Made by a program: the position numbers and the translations under genes. The notes under the pieces are model-generated. The model was not told the origin of the DNA and ran no database searches. It saw nothing but the letters and a program-made list of their open reading frames with translations. This document shows positions 34,683 to 42,832 of a stretch of 64,000 nt of DNA, one piece after another; position 1 is the first letter of the stretch, and every line of letters starts with the position of its first letter. Source of the stretch: Xanthocytophaga flava (GTDB lineage Bacteria; Bacteroidota; Bacteroidia; Cytophagales; 172606-1); contig JASJOS010000004.1 in assembly GCA_030068525.1 (NCBI GenBank), positions 1 to 64,000 of the forward strand. Reading direction: 5' to 3'.

Positions 34683-35522
34683 TTAGTTTGTAAAATCAGT
34701 TGATTTGGTTAGAGACTCCCATGACTGGAATTCCTTTGTCATAGAAGCCAGCTTGTTAAAAGCTCGCTGATAGGCATCACTTCCCAGCAATAGATACAAG
34801 GGTGGATTACTCTCCTCTGTGATCTGAATCATCGCTTCGGCTGCTTTCTCCGGATCGCCCGCCTGATGGCCATCCATTTTCAGGTATTTGGCATGAGAAG
34901 CTCTCACCTCTTCATATATGGCTATGGGATTTTGTGTCATTACCAGTGATTCAGATGAAAGGAAACTGGTTCGGAAAGCTCCTGGTGCAACGACAGTTAC
35001 CCGAATTCCCAATGATCTTACATCTTCTGCCAGTACTTCTGAAAGTCCTACGATAGCATATTTGGTAGCCGCATAAATTGACCAGCCTGTATTGGCACTA
35101 ATGCCTGCGATAGAAGATATGTTGAGAATATGCCCTGACTTTTGATCACGCAGAAACGGTAATACCTTGCGAATAACATTCAGTGTACCAAACACATTGA
35201 TATCAAAGCTATCACGTGTTTCTTTGTCTGTGAGTTCTTCAATACTTCCTCCTATACCGTATCCGGCATTGTTCACTACCACGTCTATTTGTCCGAAAGT
35301 CTGATGAGTTTGCTCAAGTGCTTTCGCTACACTGTCTTCATTACTCAGATCAACCTGTAATGGTAAAAAACGATCATTGGCCTTTCCTATAGCTGTTTGT
35401 AAAGCATCAATTGTGCGAGAGGTCGCAGCGACAAAGTTTCCCTGTTGCAATACTTGTCTGGCAAGGGATAAACCAAGTCCTTTGGAAGCTCCTGTGATAA
35501 ACCATACTTTTTTGTTGTCCAT
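34683..35522 (-). CDS. Short-chain dehydrogenase/reductase (tandem copy 1)
   Basis: This 279-aa classical SDR starts at 35522 (MDNKKVWFITGASKG); a longer frame adds 10 unrelated residues. It has TGASKGLG (10-17), NNAG (84-87), Ser137 region (NISSIAG), Tyr150 and Lys154 (IYAATK). It is the first gene of a run of SDR, SDR and Atu4866-like genes. The AraC-type regulator further downstream may control the run. The substrate is unknown; many such reductases act on aldehydes or ketones. Confidence 0.88.
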   Translation of the reverse strand: MDNKKVWFITGASKGLGLSLARQVLQQGNFVAATSRTIDALQTAIGKANDRFLPLQVDLSNEDSVAKALEQTHQTFGQIDVVVNNAGYGIGGSIEELTDKETRDSFDINVFGTLNVIRKVLPFLRDQKSGHILNISSIAGISANTGWSIYAATKYAIVGLSEVLAEDVRSLGIRVTVVAPGAFRTSFLSSESLVMTQNPIAIYEEVRASHAKYLKMDGHQAGDPEKAAEAMIQITEESNPPLYLLLGSDAYQRAFNKLASMTKEFQSWESLTKSTDFTN

Positions 35523-36024
35523 AGTCTTTGTTTGTTTTAATTGATAGAACAAAGGTATGGTGAATGGGTAAGGTGGTGATTACAAGTTTCAAACGAATGA
35601 TTGCAAAAATCAAACAATGCAAAATTCAAACAGTGATGTGAGGATGATCTGGTATCTGGATGGAGAGGTCTACTCCTTTGATTCTTTTTAGTATTATTTG
35701 TAGGACAAGGTTGTTCTATGGTGCATGGCTCGCATCTTGTTCTATGGGAAGGTACGCTGGATCTTCGTTTCAGCAGTGAGCCTTCTCCCCCTTTTTGTCC
35801 TTCTGAAAGAATCTTCCCACCCACGCCAAGGCGTGGCAGGCTGTTGTCGGGACAGGCGTGGCAAGACCGACGGCCTGTGGATCTGGAGAATATTCTTTCT
35901 CTCAGGAGGAGATAGATCCTTTCAGAGTAAAAAAGATGATAATGCACAAAAAGAGATTTCTTTAAGAGAGTATATTTCAAGATACCTTGTTTGGCATATC
36001 ACCACATCAAAATAGAATTAATAG
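35523..36024. other. Intergenic region between SDR and alpha/beta hydrolase
   Basis: About 502 bp. Positions 35797-35905 contain a partial copy of the 112-bp repeat with an inserted GC-rich hairpin. Open frames crossing it on both strands look like chance translations of repeat sequence. Confidence 0.4.
35797..35905. repeat. Partial 112-bp repeat, copy 4, with GC-rich insertion
   Basis: It begins GTCCTTCTGAAAGAATCTTC like copy 1 and later has GTGGCAAGACCGACGGCCTGTGG and ATATTCTTTCTCTC in the order seen in copy 3. A perfect hairpin CCACGCC/GGCGTGG with a 2-nt loop (35821-35836) interrupts the left arm. Confidence 0.55.
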
Positions 36025-36855
36025 TTAGGAATTATTCTCCAAAAATTCTGCTATACCATTCAGTGTTTGCTGAGAAGCCTCACTATGAATAGAAGCTAAG
36101 GTCCATACATGTTTCTGGTTTTTGTAAACATGTAAATAGGATTCCTTCTGTATCTGCCGGATATAGGCGTAAAAGTTGTTACTATCATCCAGAAGAATTT
36201 CCTCTTCACCTGCCAGTATCAGAACAGGAGGAAATGCGTTGAAGGTGAGGAATTCTGGACTCGCTTTTTCCATAGGATTATCTCCTATATAGTCTTTGGC
36301 TGCTGCTTTCAGATATTCTGTATTGATAATATCTTTGTCCGCATTTTGCTGATGGGAAGGGTTGGTACAAGTAAGACTAATCCATGGCGAAAGTAATACT
36401 ACAACCTGAGGCAACGATAAGTTGTGATCAAACATGGCAGCTATAGAAGAAATTGCCAGCCCTCCTCCTGCACTATCTCCCATTAACGTAAATGTATAAT
36501 CAGGATACTGCTTTTGTAAGGTACTATACACAGCCAGTACATCATTCATTCCATCTGGATAAGGATGTTCAGGAGCCAATGAATAGTCAATAAACAGAAT
36601 TTTTGTCTGAAACCGACTAGCAAAATGAGAGACCATGCTTTCATGGGATCGTATAGAGCCTACGGCAAAAGCTCCTCCATGTAGATACACAATCACTTTG
36701 TTTGTAATTGCCTGCTCTGGTGTAAACCAGAAACAGCTTATTCCATTAATTGTAATGGGTTCTACTTTTACTGACGAATCTTTGGGATAGGCTTTACCCA
36801 GTTCATCAAAACCCATCCGGCGTTGGAGCATATCTTGCATATATTTCTTTCTCAT
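36025..36855 (-). CDS. Alpha/beta hydrolase of the hormone-sensitive-lipase type
   Basis: This 276-aa cytoplasmic protein is predicted to hydrolyse short esters. YLHGGAFAVGS (about 77-87) is the HGG oxyanion-hole motif. GDSAGG (about 125-130) carries the nucleophile Ser. The acid and base are likely the Asp in EEILLDDSN and the His in NQKHVW near the C-terminus. There is no signal peptide. It is divergent from an HxlR-type regulator with 93 bp between starts, a common arrangement for regulator and target. The substrate is unknown. Confidence 0.85.
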   Translation of the reverse strand: MRKKYMQDMLQRRMGFDELGKAYPKDSSVKVEPITINGISCFWFTPEQAITNKVIVYLHGGAFAVGSIRSHESMVSHFASRFQTKILFIDYSLAPEHPYPDGMNDVLAVYSTLQKQYPDYTFTLMGDSAGGGLAISSIAAMFDHNLSLPQVVVLLSPWISLTCTNPSHQQNADKDIINTEYLKAAAKDYIGDNPMEKASPEFLTFNAFPPVLILAGEEEILLDDSNNFYAYIRQIQKESYLHVYKNQKHVWTLASIHSEASQQTLNGIAEFLENNS

Positions 36856-36948
36856 TAGAGTTATGTTTGCAAACGTATGTCCATTACTATATTTTTACAA
36901 GTAGTACACAAAAACTGTATTAGTATAGAAAACTATAGCTTTCTGGTA

Positions 36949-37305
36949 ATGAGCACGAAAAAAAGAGAGAAAAAAGAAGAAATTTCATGTCCGGTTGAAT
37001 ATGCGGTTACCTTACTGAGTGGAAAGTGGAAATTACGCATCCTTCATGCCCTTATCAAAGAGAGTCCCAAACGCTTTAAGGTGTTGGAAAGAGAGATAAC
37101 AGGCATCACTCCTACTATGCTTACCTCACAACTACGTGAACTGGAAGAGGATGGCTTGGTCAGTCGCGAAATATTTCCAACCGTCCCTCCTACAGTAGAA
37201 TACCGTTTAACAGAATTCGGCCAGACCACTATACCGATGATGCAGGAAATCAAAGTGTGGGGATTACGTCATAAAGAACGGAACCAAGTCTCTGAAAACA
37301 CATAA
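36949..37305 (+). CDS. HxlR-family transcriptional regulator
   Basis: This 118-aa winged-helix protein has the family opening CPVEYAVTLLSGKWKLRIL with its conserved cysteine, then a helix-turn-helix (TPTMLTSQLRELEEDGLV) and the wing EYRLTEFG. Start 36949 (MSTKKREKKEE) is the family-consistent start; the upstream extension is unlikely. Some HxlR-type regulators sense electrophiles through that cysteine. It lies divergently from the alpha/beta hydrolase and likely controls it, perhaps with the SDR genes. Confidence 0.9.
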   Translation: MSTKKREKKEEISCPVEYAVTLLSGKWKLRILHALIKESPKRFKVLEREITGITPTMLTSQLRELEEDGLVSREIFPTVPPTVEYRLTEFGQTTIPMMQEIKVWGLRHKERNQVSENT

Positions 37306-37381
37306 CCTTGTGTGAAACGGACAGGTTAGGGAAGATTACGTGTTTTTAGAAAAGAGTTATCTACATTAGAGTAAAAAAACT

Positions 37382-37600
37382 GCTACAAAGATAGTTACCT
37401 CCACTTCAATCGCGAGTGGTCTTGTAGGTGCGTAGGGAATCTTTTCTCCGCGAGGTTGGCCTTTGGCCAGTGGGGGGAAGGATCGGAGAAAAGTGCCCTT
37501 TTTTGCTTCGTTTTTTGGGCAAGCAAAAAATGAAGGAACTTGTGGACGAGTGATGCAAGAGATAATAAATAAACAAAGGAAGAAATCTCAGATAATGAGC
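37382..37600 (-). repeat. About 215-bp dispersed repeat, minus orientation
   Basis: On the minus strand it contains, in order, CATCACTC, AAGCAAAAAA-type hairpin sequence, CTGGCCAAAGGCCAACCTCG, GCACCTACAAGACC, CGATTGAAG and CTTTGTAGCA. The same blocks in the same order are on the plus strand at 39585-39799. The two copies form a large inverted pair around cutC and the asparaginase gene. The internal palindrome GGCCTTTGGCC is present in both. No gene in this copy is convincing. Confidence 0.7.
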
Positions 37601-37683
37601 TTGAACTACAATCAAAAGAAAACCAGAATCTATGAAAAAACAAGGACTCCGGTTTTTTTAAGAATTGGAATAGCTCAGCTTCT

Positions 37684-38430
37684 TTATTGTGCCGCATTTC
37701 GTACCCGTTCCACTTTTGCAGGGTCTGTCACTGTTATCAAAAACTCTGGTGGCCGCATCACCCCTCCCATAAACACATTCGCCTGACGGTATTCCATCTG
37801 ACTGTCAACAGTTCGCATAGCAGAGAAATGCACTTCCTTCACCCCTGTATATTGTACTAGCTTGTGTACGTTCTTCTCATTGATACCAGATCCTGGCATA
37901 ATACGAATACGGCCAGCTGCTTTTTGTACCAGTTCGGCAATCAGTTCCATTCCTTCGATAGCCGATTTTTCCAGCCCTGAGGTAAGTATCCGATCCATCC
38001 CCAATGCAATACAATCTTCCAGTGCCTGATAAGGATCTGCTACCATGTCGAATGCCCGGTGAAAGGTAATGGGTAGCGGAGCAGCCAGTTCTTTCAGTTC
38101 TTTCATGCGAGGTATATCCACTCGTCCATCTGCTGTCAGGATACCTGTTACAATGCCATCAGCACCTAGCTGTTTGGCAGTCAGGATATCATATTTCATT
38201 ACCTCAAACTCATCGTCTGAATACAGAAAATCACCTCCCCGGGGACGGATAATAACGAATAGTTGAATAGTTAAATTCTTACGGGCAATAGCAATAGTTC
38301 CTGCACTGGGTGTTGTACCTCCCTCCCAAAGATTCTCACACAACTCCACTCTATTCGCCCCTCCTTTTTGAGCCTCTATTGCGGAAATAGCAGAGTTCAC
38401 ACAAATTTCGACGGTAATTTGATCAGACAT
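37684..38430 (-). CDS. cutC: CutC-family protein
   Basis: This 248-aa TIM-barrel protein belongs to the CutC family, once linked to copper homeostasis, though the biochemical role is unsettled. The N-terminal VEICVNSAISAIEAQKGGAN, RVELCENLWEGGTTPS and VIIRPRGGDFLYSDDEF are highly typical, as is GIVTGILTADGRVD and IMPGSGINEKNV. No signal peptide, so it is cytoplasmic. It is divergent from the asparaginase gene, with 73 bp between starts. Confidence 0.93.
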   Translation of the reverse strand: MSDQITVEICVNSAISAIEAQKGGANRVELCENLWEGGTTPSAGTIAIARKNLTIQLFVIIRPRGGDFLYSDDEFEVMKYDILTAKQLGADGIVTGILTADGRVDIPRMKELKELAAPLPITFHRAFDMVADPYQALEDCIALGMDRILTSGLEKSAIEGMELIAELVQKAAGRIRIMPGSGINEKNVHKLVQYTGVKEVHFSAMRTVDSQMEYRQANVFMGGVMRPPEFLITVTDPAKVERVRNAAQ

Positions 38431-38503
38431 ACTAAATTATTTTATTATTTTGAATTTCTTTGTCAAAAATACTTCCTAATAAAACCTTATCCAAACAAGC
38501 ATT

Positions 38504-39490
38504 ATGAATAACCGCAGACAGTTTCTGAAGATTTCTGCAATGGGAGCTGCATTCTTTTCGTATTTACGGGGCAATGGCACATCAGTTGATCAGCATATTA
38601 ATCCAGGTAAAGCACCAGCAGGTGGGCCAATCGTTCTTTCTACCTGGGACCACGGCATTCCGGCTAACCAGGCTGCCTGGGATATTCTAAGCAAAGGAGG
38701 ACGGGCACTGGATGCTGTAGAAAAAGGAGTTATGGTACCTGAAGCTGATCCTAAAGTAAATACCGTGGGCTATGGTGGTCTGCCTGATCGTGATGGAAAG
38801 GTAACACTGGATGCCTGTATTATGGATGAAAATGATAACTGTGGTTCGGTAGCATTCCTGCAAAATATTATGCATCCGATTTCAGTAGCCCGCAAAGTGA
38901 TGGAGGATACTCCCCATGTAATGCTGGTTGGGGAAGGAGCACGTCAGTTTGCCTTGTCCAAAGGATTTAAAGAAGAGAATCTACTGACACCTGAGTCAGA
39001 GAAGGCATGGAAAGAATGGTTGAAAACAGCTAAATACGAACCTGTTATTAACATCGAACGTCACGATACTATTGGTATGATTGCGCTGGATGCCAATGGT
39101 AAATTATCTGGTGCCTGTACTACTAGTGGCATGGCCTTTAAAATGCATGGTCGTGTAGGTGACTCTCCGATTATTGGTGCAGGACTATATGTAGACAACG
39201 AAGTAGGTGCAGCATGTTCTACAGGTCTGGGTGAAGCGGTTATTCGTACAGTTGGTAGCCATCTGGTAGTGGAGCTGATGCGCCAGGGTATGTCTCCTCA
39301 GAAAGCATGTGTTACAGCGGTAGAGCGTATTAAAAAGAAATATCCGGGATATGATAAGATCCAGGTAGGTTTTCTTGCGCTAAATAAAAAAGGAGAGTAT
39401 GGGGCGTATGCTATTCAGAAAGGCTTTAACTATGCGGTGTATAGTAATAGCATTCAGAATAAATTATTTGATGCAAAAAGCTCTATTTAA
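38504..39490 (+). CDS. N4-(beta-N-acetylglucosaminyl)-L-asparaginase, Tat-exported
   Basis: This 328-aa Ntn-hydrolase cleaves the bond between GlcNAc and asparagine left after glycoprotein breakdown. The N-terminus NRRQFLKISAMGAAFF is a twin-arginine signal, placing it in the periplasm. WDHGIPANQAAWDIL and GGRALDAVEKGV match the N-terminal half. The nucleophile after autoproteolysis is Thr189 in HDTIGMIALD, and ACTTSGMAFKMHGRVGDSPI follows, with the Gly-rich GAGLYVDNEVGA loop. It ends in a CTACACT-type terminator. It could process glycan-linked asparagine from other genes' substrates. Confidence 0.88.
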   Translation: MNNRRQFLKISAMGAAFFSYLRGNGTSVDQHINPGKAPAGGPIVLSTWDHGIPANQAAWDILSKGGRALDAVEKGVMVPEADPKVNTVGYGGLPDRDGKVTLDACIMDENDNCGSVAFLQNIMHPISVARKVMEDTPHVMLVGEGARQFALSKGFKEENLLTPESEKAWKEWLKTAKYEPVINIERHDTIGMIALDANGKLSGACTTSGMAFKMHGRVGDSPIIGAGLYVDNEVGAACSTGLGEAVIRTVGSHLVVELMRQGMSPQKACVTAVERIKKKYPGYDKIQVGFLALNKKGEYGAYAIQKGFNYAVYSNSIQNKLFDAKSSI

Positions 39491-39518
39491 TTCTCAGATG
39501 ATATGAGGCATTGTATTC

Positions 39519-39562
39519 AGCGCCTACACTCTCTTAGGAAGTGTAGGCGCTGTTTTATTTTG
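39519..39562 (+). terminator. Terminator after the asparaginase gene (CTACACT-stem family)
   Basis: A perfect 12-bp stem AGCGCCTACACT/AGTGTAGGCGCT (39519-39530 with 39540-39551) is followed by GTTTTATTTTG. The upper stem CTACACT/AGTGTAG is the same as in the terminators at 11109 and 18110. Confidence 0.85.
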
Positions 39563-39584
39563 CGAATATATCCCTTTGTGTTTT

Positions 39585-39799
39585 GTTAGAGATCTCTTTT
39601 CTTCATTTATTTATTGTCCTTCTCATCACTCTTCTTGCGGCTCCTTACTTTTTTGCTTGTCCAAAAAAGTAAGCAAAAAAAGACACCTCCAGCGATGCTT
39701 CCACCCACAAGGCCAAAGGCCAACCTCGCCGCAGGAGGAGGCCAGCGCACCTACACTACCTTCCACGATTGAAGGCATCTTCACTCTCTTTGTAGCTTA
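39585..39799 (+). repeat. About 215-bp dispersed repeat, plus orientation
   Basis: Inverted partner of 37382-37600. It includes the hairpin CTTACTTTTTTGCTTG with its complement CAAGCAAAAAAGTAAG-type arm around 39644-39679, CAAGGCCAAAGGCCAACCTC, and CTCTTTGTAGCTTA at the end, the part seen also at 385-450. Confidence 0.7.
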
Positions 39800-39856
39800 A
39801 CTCTTTTCGAAAATCCGGAATGATTTGTGTTAGTAGTTAGTCAAGCTTATCATTCT

Positions 39857-41911
39857 TCAATGATTACTTAGCAGAACTACTATAGATCGTTCGCCTACCC
39901 AATAGTCTGAATGGGTGATGGTTTCAGTTCCTTCTTTGAGGATATCTTCTCCTGAAGCCAGATAGGTGTTGATAATACGTGACCAGGGGCCGGGCTCCTG
40001 AATCACAAAGGGTAGACCTTCCCAGTAGGCATTGATCATTACATACAATGTCTTGCCAGATGAAAGTTTGAGACTAAATGCCAGACTACGGGAAGAGGGT
40101 TGAAAGTCAGGTTGGCCATTTATGCCATACCACCTTACATCATTTCGCCAGAAACGGCTTCGGCTGATGCCATCCTGTTCTTTGCGAAAACGAATTAGTG
40201 CTACAATAAACTGATGGAATCCTGAAAACTGATCAAGGCGATTCCAGTTTAACCAGCTGGTTTCATTGTCCTGATTATAGGCATTGTTGTTTCCATTCTG
40301 GGTATGCAAAAATTCATCCCCAGCCACAAACATAGGTGTTCCGTTGGATAACATGAGAAGAGTGAAGAAATTCTTCGCCTGCCGTTGCCGTAACTGCATC
40401 ACGGCCTCTGACACACCCATATCACCTTCTATACCACAATTCCAGCTTAGATTCGGCTCATGTCCATCGGTATTGTTATGTCCATTGGCTTGATTATGTT
40501 TTGAATTGTAGGCAACTGTATCATACAAGGTAAATCCGTCATGCGAATTGATATAGTTTACACTCTGGTAGGAATGATAGGCATGAAAAGTATCTCCAGG
40601 GAATAAATCGTCGCTTCCATATAGGCGCTGAATCAATGCACCTACAAACCCGGCATCACTTTTAACAAACTGCCGGACATCATCCCGAAACTTACCATTC
40701 CACTGTAACCAGGTAACTCCTGGAAAAGCCCGTCCCAATTGATATACATCCACGGCATCCCAGGGTTCGGCAATCATTCGTACGGAAGATAATACCGGAT
40801 CTGCTGCCAGTTGAGCAAAGATAGGAGTATCTCCTACCTTTCCATCTGAGGTACGCGAAAACACCGAAGCCAAATCAAAACGAAAGCCGTCTACATGCAT
40901 TTCTGTAACCCAATACCGAAGGCAATCCATAATAAACTGCTGTGTTGCCGGATGGTCTGTGCGCAATGTATTGCCAGTACCACTATAGTTCAGATAAGGG
41001 TCATTGGGAGTATGTTTCAGCAGATAATAAGTACTGTTGTCAATCCCTTTGAAATGATATACAGGGCCACCTTTCCCTCCTTCTACCGTATGGTTAAACA
41101 CCACATCTAAAATTACTTCAATACCTGCTTTGTGGAGTTCACGAACCATAGTTTTAAACTCTCGCATCGCTCCACCTGGTGTCTTGTCTGAAGAATAGGC
41201 CAGATGAGGTATAAAAAATCCTAACGGCATATATCCCCAATAATTATTCTCCTGAGGATCAAACTGAAACACGGGCATAAGTTCAACAGCTGTAATTCCC
41301 AAGTCTTTCAAATAGGGAATTTTCGCAATAACTCCTGCAAAGGTACCTTCCTGTCCGACTGGTACACCTGCATTTGCACGACGTGTAAACCCTTTCACAT
41401 GCATTTCATAGATAATCAGGTTATCGGTATGACGAACGGGTTTATCATTCTGCCAGTCAAAAGGAGCTGCTGCATCTTTCAACGATCGCAAACAGCCCAA
41501 GGCAGCCTTTCCTGCATTGGACAATCCATCGCAAGCTGCCAATCGACTGAATTCAGGAGGAAAGAAGATAGCCTTTGTATAGGGGTCCAGTAATACTTTC
41601 TTAGGATTAAATGCATGCCAGTAAGGTTCTTCTATATTAACAGGGCCATCTACTTGAAACGCATAATAGGCAGCTTCTGGAATTTCTGATTCTTTGAGAT
41701 AACAATGCCATACCCGCTGTGATTTATTGATCAATGGGTTAAGCACAATGGTATATTTGGGCAATTCATACTCCCCTTCTGCATATAGTAACAAACTTAC
41801 TTTAGCGGCATGATTGGAATACAATGCCACATTATAGGCTTTTACAATGGGGTTATAGCTGACACCTAATGGAATAGGTGAGCCTTCGATCAAAGTCCAG
41901 TCTGTTTGCAT
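39857..41911 (-). CDS. glgX: Glycogen debranching enzyme GlgX (GH13 isoamylase type)
   Basis: This 684-aa cytoplasmic enzyme hydrolyses alpha-1,6 branches of glycogen limit dextrin. Start 41911 (MQTDWTLIEGSPIPLG) opens a CBM48-like beta domain; the longer frame adds 11 non-homologous residues. The GH13 motifs are clear: DVVFNHT, then DGFRFDLASVFSR with the nucleophile Asp, IAEPWDA with the acid Glu, and NSHDGFTLYD with the transition-state Asp. WMGYMPLGFFIPH-like and NQDNETSWLNW segments are also typical of GlgX/TreX. No other glycogen genes adjoin it. It converges with the repeat after the asparaginase gene. Confidence 0.93.
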   Translation of the reverse strand: MQTDWTLIEGSPIPLGVSYNPIVKAYNVALYSNHAAKVSLLLYAEGEYELPKYTIVLNPLINKSQRVWHCYLKESEIPEAAYYAFQVDGPVNIEEPYWHAFNPKKVLLDPYTKAIFFPPEFSRLAACDGLSNAGKAALGCLRSLKDAAAPFDWQNDKPVRHTDNLIIYEMHVKGFTRRANAGVPVGQEGTFAGVIAKIPYLKDLGITAVELMPVFQFDPQENNYWGYMPLGFFIPHLAYSSDKTPGGAMREFKTMVRELHKAGIEVILDVVFNHTVEGGKGGPVYHFKGIDNSTYYLLKHTPNDPYLNYSGTGNTLRTDHPATQQFIMDCLRYWVTEMHVDGFRFDLASVFSRTSDGKVGDTPIFAQLAADPVLSSVRMIAEPWDAVDVYQLGRAFPGVTWLQWNGKFRDDVRQFVKSDAGFVGALIQRLYGSDDLFPGDTFHAYHSYQSVNYINSHDGFTLYDTVAYNSKHNQANGHNNTDGHEPNLSWNCGIEGDMGVSEAVMQLRQRQAKNFFTLLMLSNGTPMFVAGDEFLHTQNGNNNAYNQDNETSWLNWNRLDQFSGFHQFIVALIRFRKEQDGISRSRFWRNDVRWYGINGQPDFQPSSRSLAFSLKLSSGKTLYVMINAYWEGLPFVIQEPGPWSRIINTYLASGEDILKEGTETITHSDYWVGERSIVVLLSNH

Positions 41912-42117
41912 GAATACTGACGGATGAAGAGTAAGTAATATCACTTAAATAAGATGATCATCAAACAGAAAAGCGAAAGAATTATGAACAACAAAAGAAC
42001 GTATGTCCTTCGCTTCTCTTTCAAAAAAATATCAAAAAAGATCATTACATACTGATTTCCAAATATTTAACTTTACATTATAAATTCCAAGACAAACCTA
42101 TATTTATCTGACTAAAT

Positions 42118-42819
42118 TTATAACTGGTAGATTCGTATCTGGCTAATCTGTTGATGTGACCATGTGGAGCGAAAACCAAAATAACCTTCCTTTAAGGGAT
42201 TTGGATCGGTATATAAAAAATAGCATTGGTCATTAACCCAGAAACTGATTTGATTACCCTTTACAATGATTCGGATATGATAGTCAATTCCTGGCTTCAA
42301 TAAGTGTTCAGCATCCAGATACTCCTGTACCAATGTGCGCTCACCACCATTGTATTTACGAAACCGGGTAGTGGTGTTGGTATTCCCTCCCATCCCAACA
42401 TAATACAATGACAAACTATCGTAAGCCTCAAACTTTCCATTTCTTGCAAAAAGCTGAGGCTTCTTAGGGTCTGTGGCCATCCAAAACTGATTCAGGTCCG
42501 AAACACGGTCGTTAGGTCCCCCATTGAGTACAACTTTACGTGTATACTCAATCATAATATTACCTGTCAGTTTCTTATTTAACCAGACAGTTACTCCTCC
42601 TTTGGTATTCAGATCCAGGTATCCATTCTGAACAGAAACCGTTGACTCAGGTAATGGCTCAATCTCGGCAATCCAGCGGGTTGTATCCAATCCCTGCTCA
42701 AAATCATCTGAAAACAGTAAATGTTTCTTTTCTTTTTGTTGCGCCTGTAGCTTTTGTACTCCTATCCCAACTAATAACAAGATAAACAACAATAAAGCAA
42801 CTACCTTATTTATTTGCAT
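42118..42819 (-). CDS. Secreted DUF6250-like lectin-fold protein, likely glycan-active
   Basis: This 233-aa protein has a signal peptide (MQINKVVALLLFILLLVG, cleaved after about AQQ). The mature domain reads as a concanavalin-like beta-sandwich: FSDDFEQGLDTTRWIAE, then a series NGYLDLNTKGGVTVWLNKK and DYHIRIIVKGNQISFWVNDQ, then FGFRSTWSHQQISQIRIY. This matches DUF6250-type proteins, often found with rhamnogalacturonan-active genes. It is the last gene of the utilisation locus, 13 bp after the lyase-like gene, so it is probably co-transcribed. Binding or lyase activity cannot be separated here. Confidence 0.65.
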   Translation of the reverse strand: MQINKVVALLLFILLLVGIGVQKLQAQQKEKKHLLFSDDFEQGLDTTRWIAEIEPLPESTVSVQNGYLDLNTKGGVTVWLNKKLTGNIMIEYTRKVVLNGGPNDRVSDLNQFWMATDPKKPQLFARNGKFEAYDSLSLYYVGMGGNTNTTTRFRKYNGGERTLVQEYLDAEHLLKPGIDYHIRIIVKGNQISFWVNDQCYFLYTDPNPLKEGYFGFRSTWSHQQISQIRIYQL

Positions 42820-42832
42820 AGTATAAACAGAT

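Noticed and set aside
35537..35980. Open frame of 147 codons on the minus strand upstream of the SDR
   Set aside because: It crosses repeat copy 4 and an in-repeat hairpin; no similarity to known proteins is apparent.
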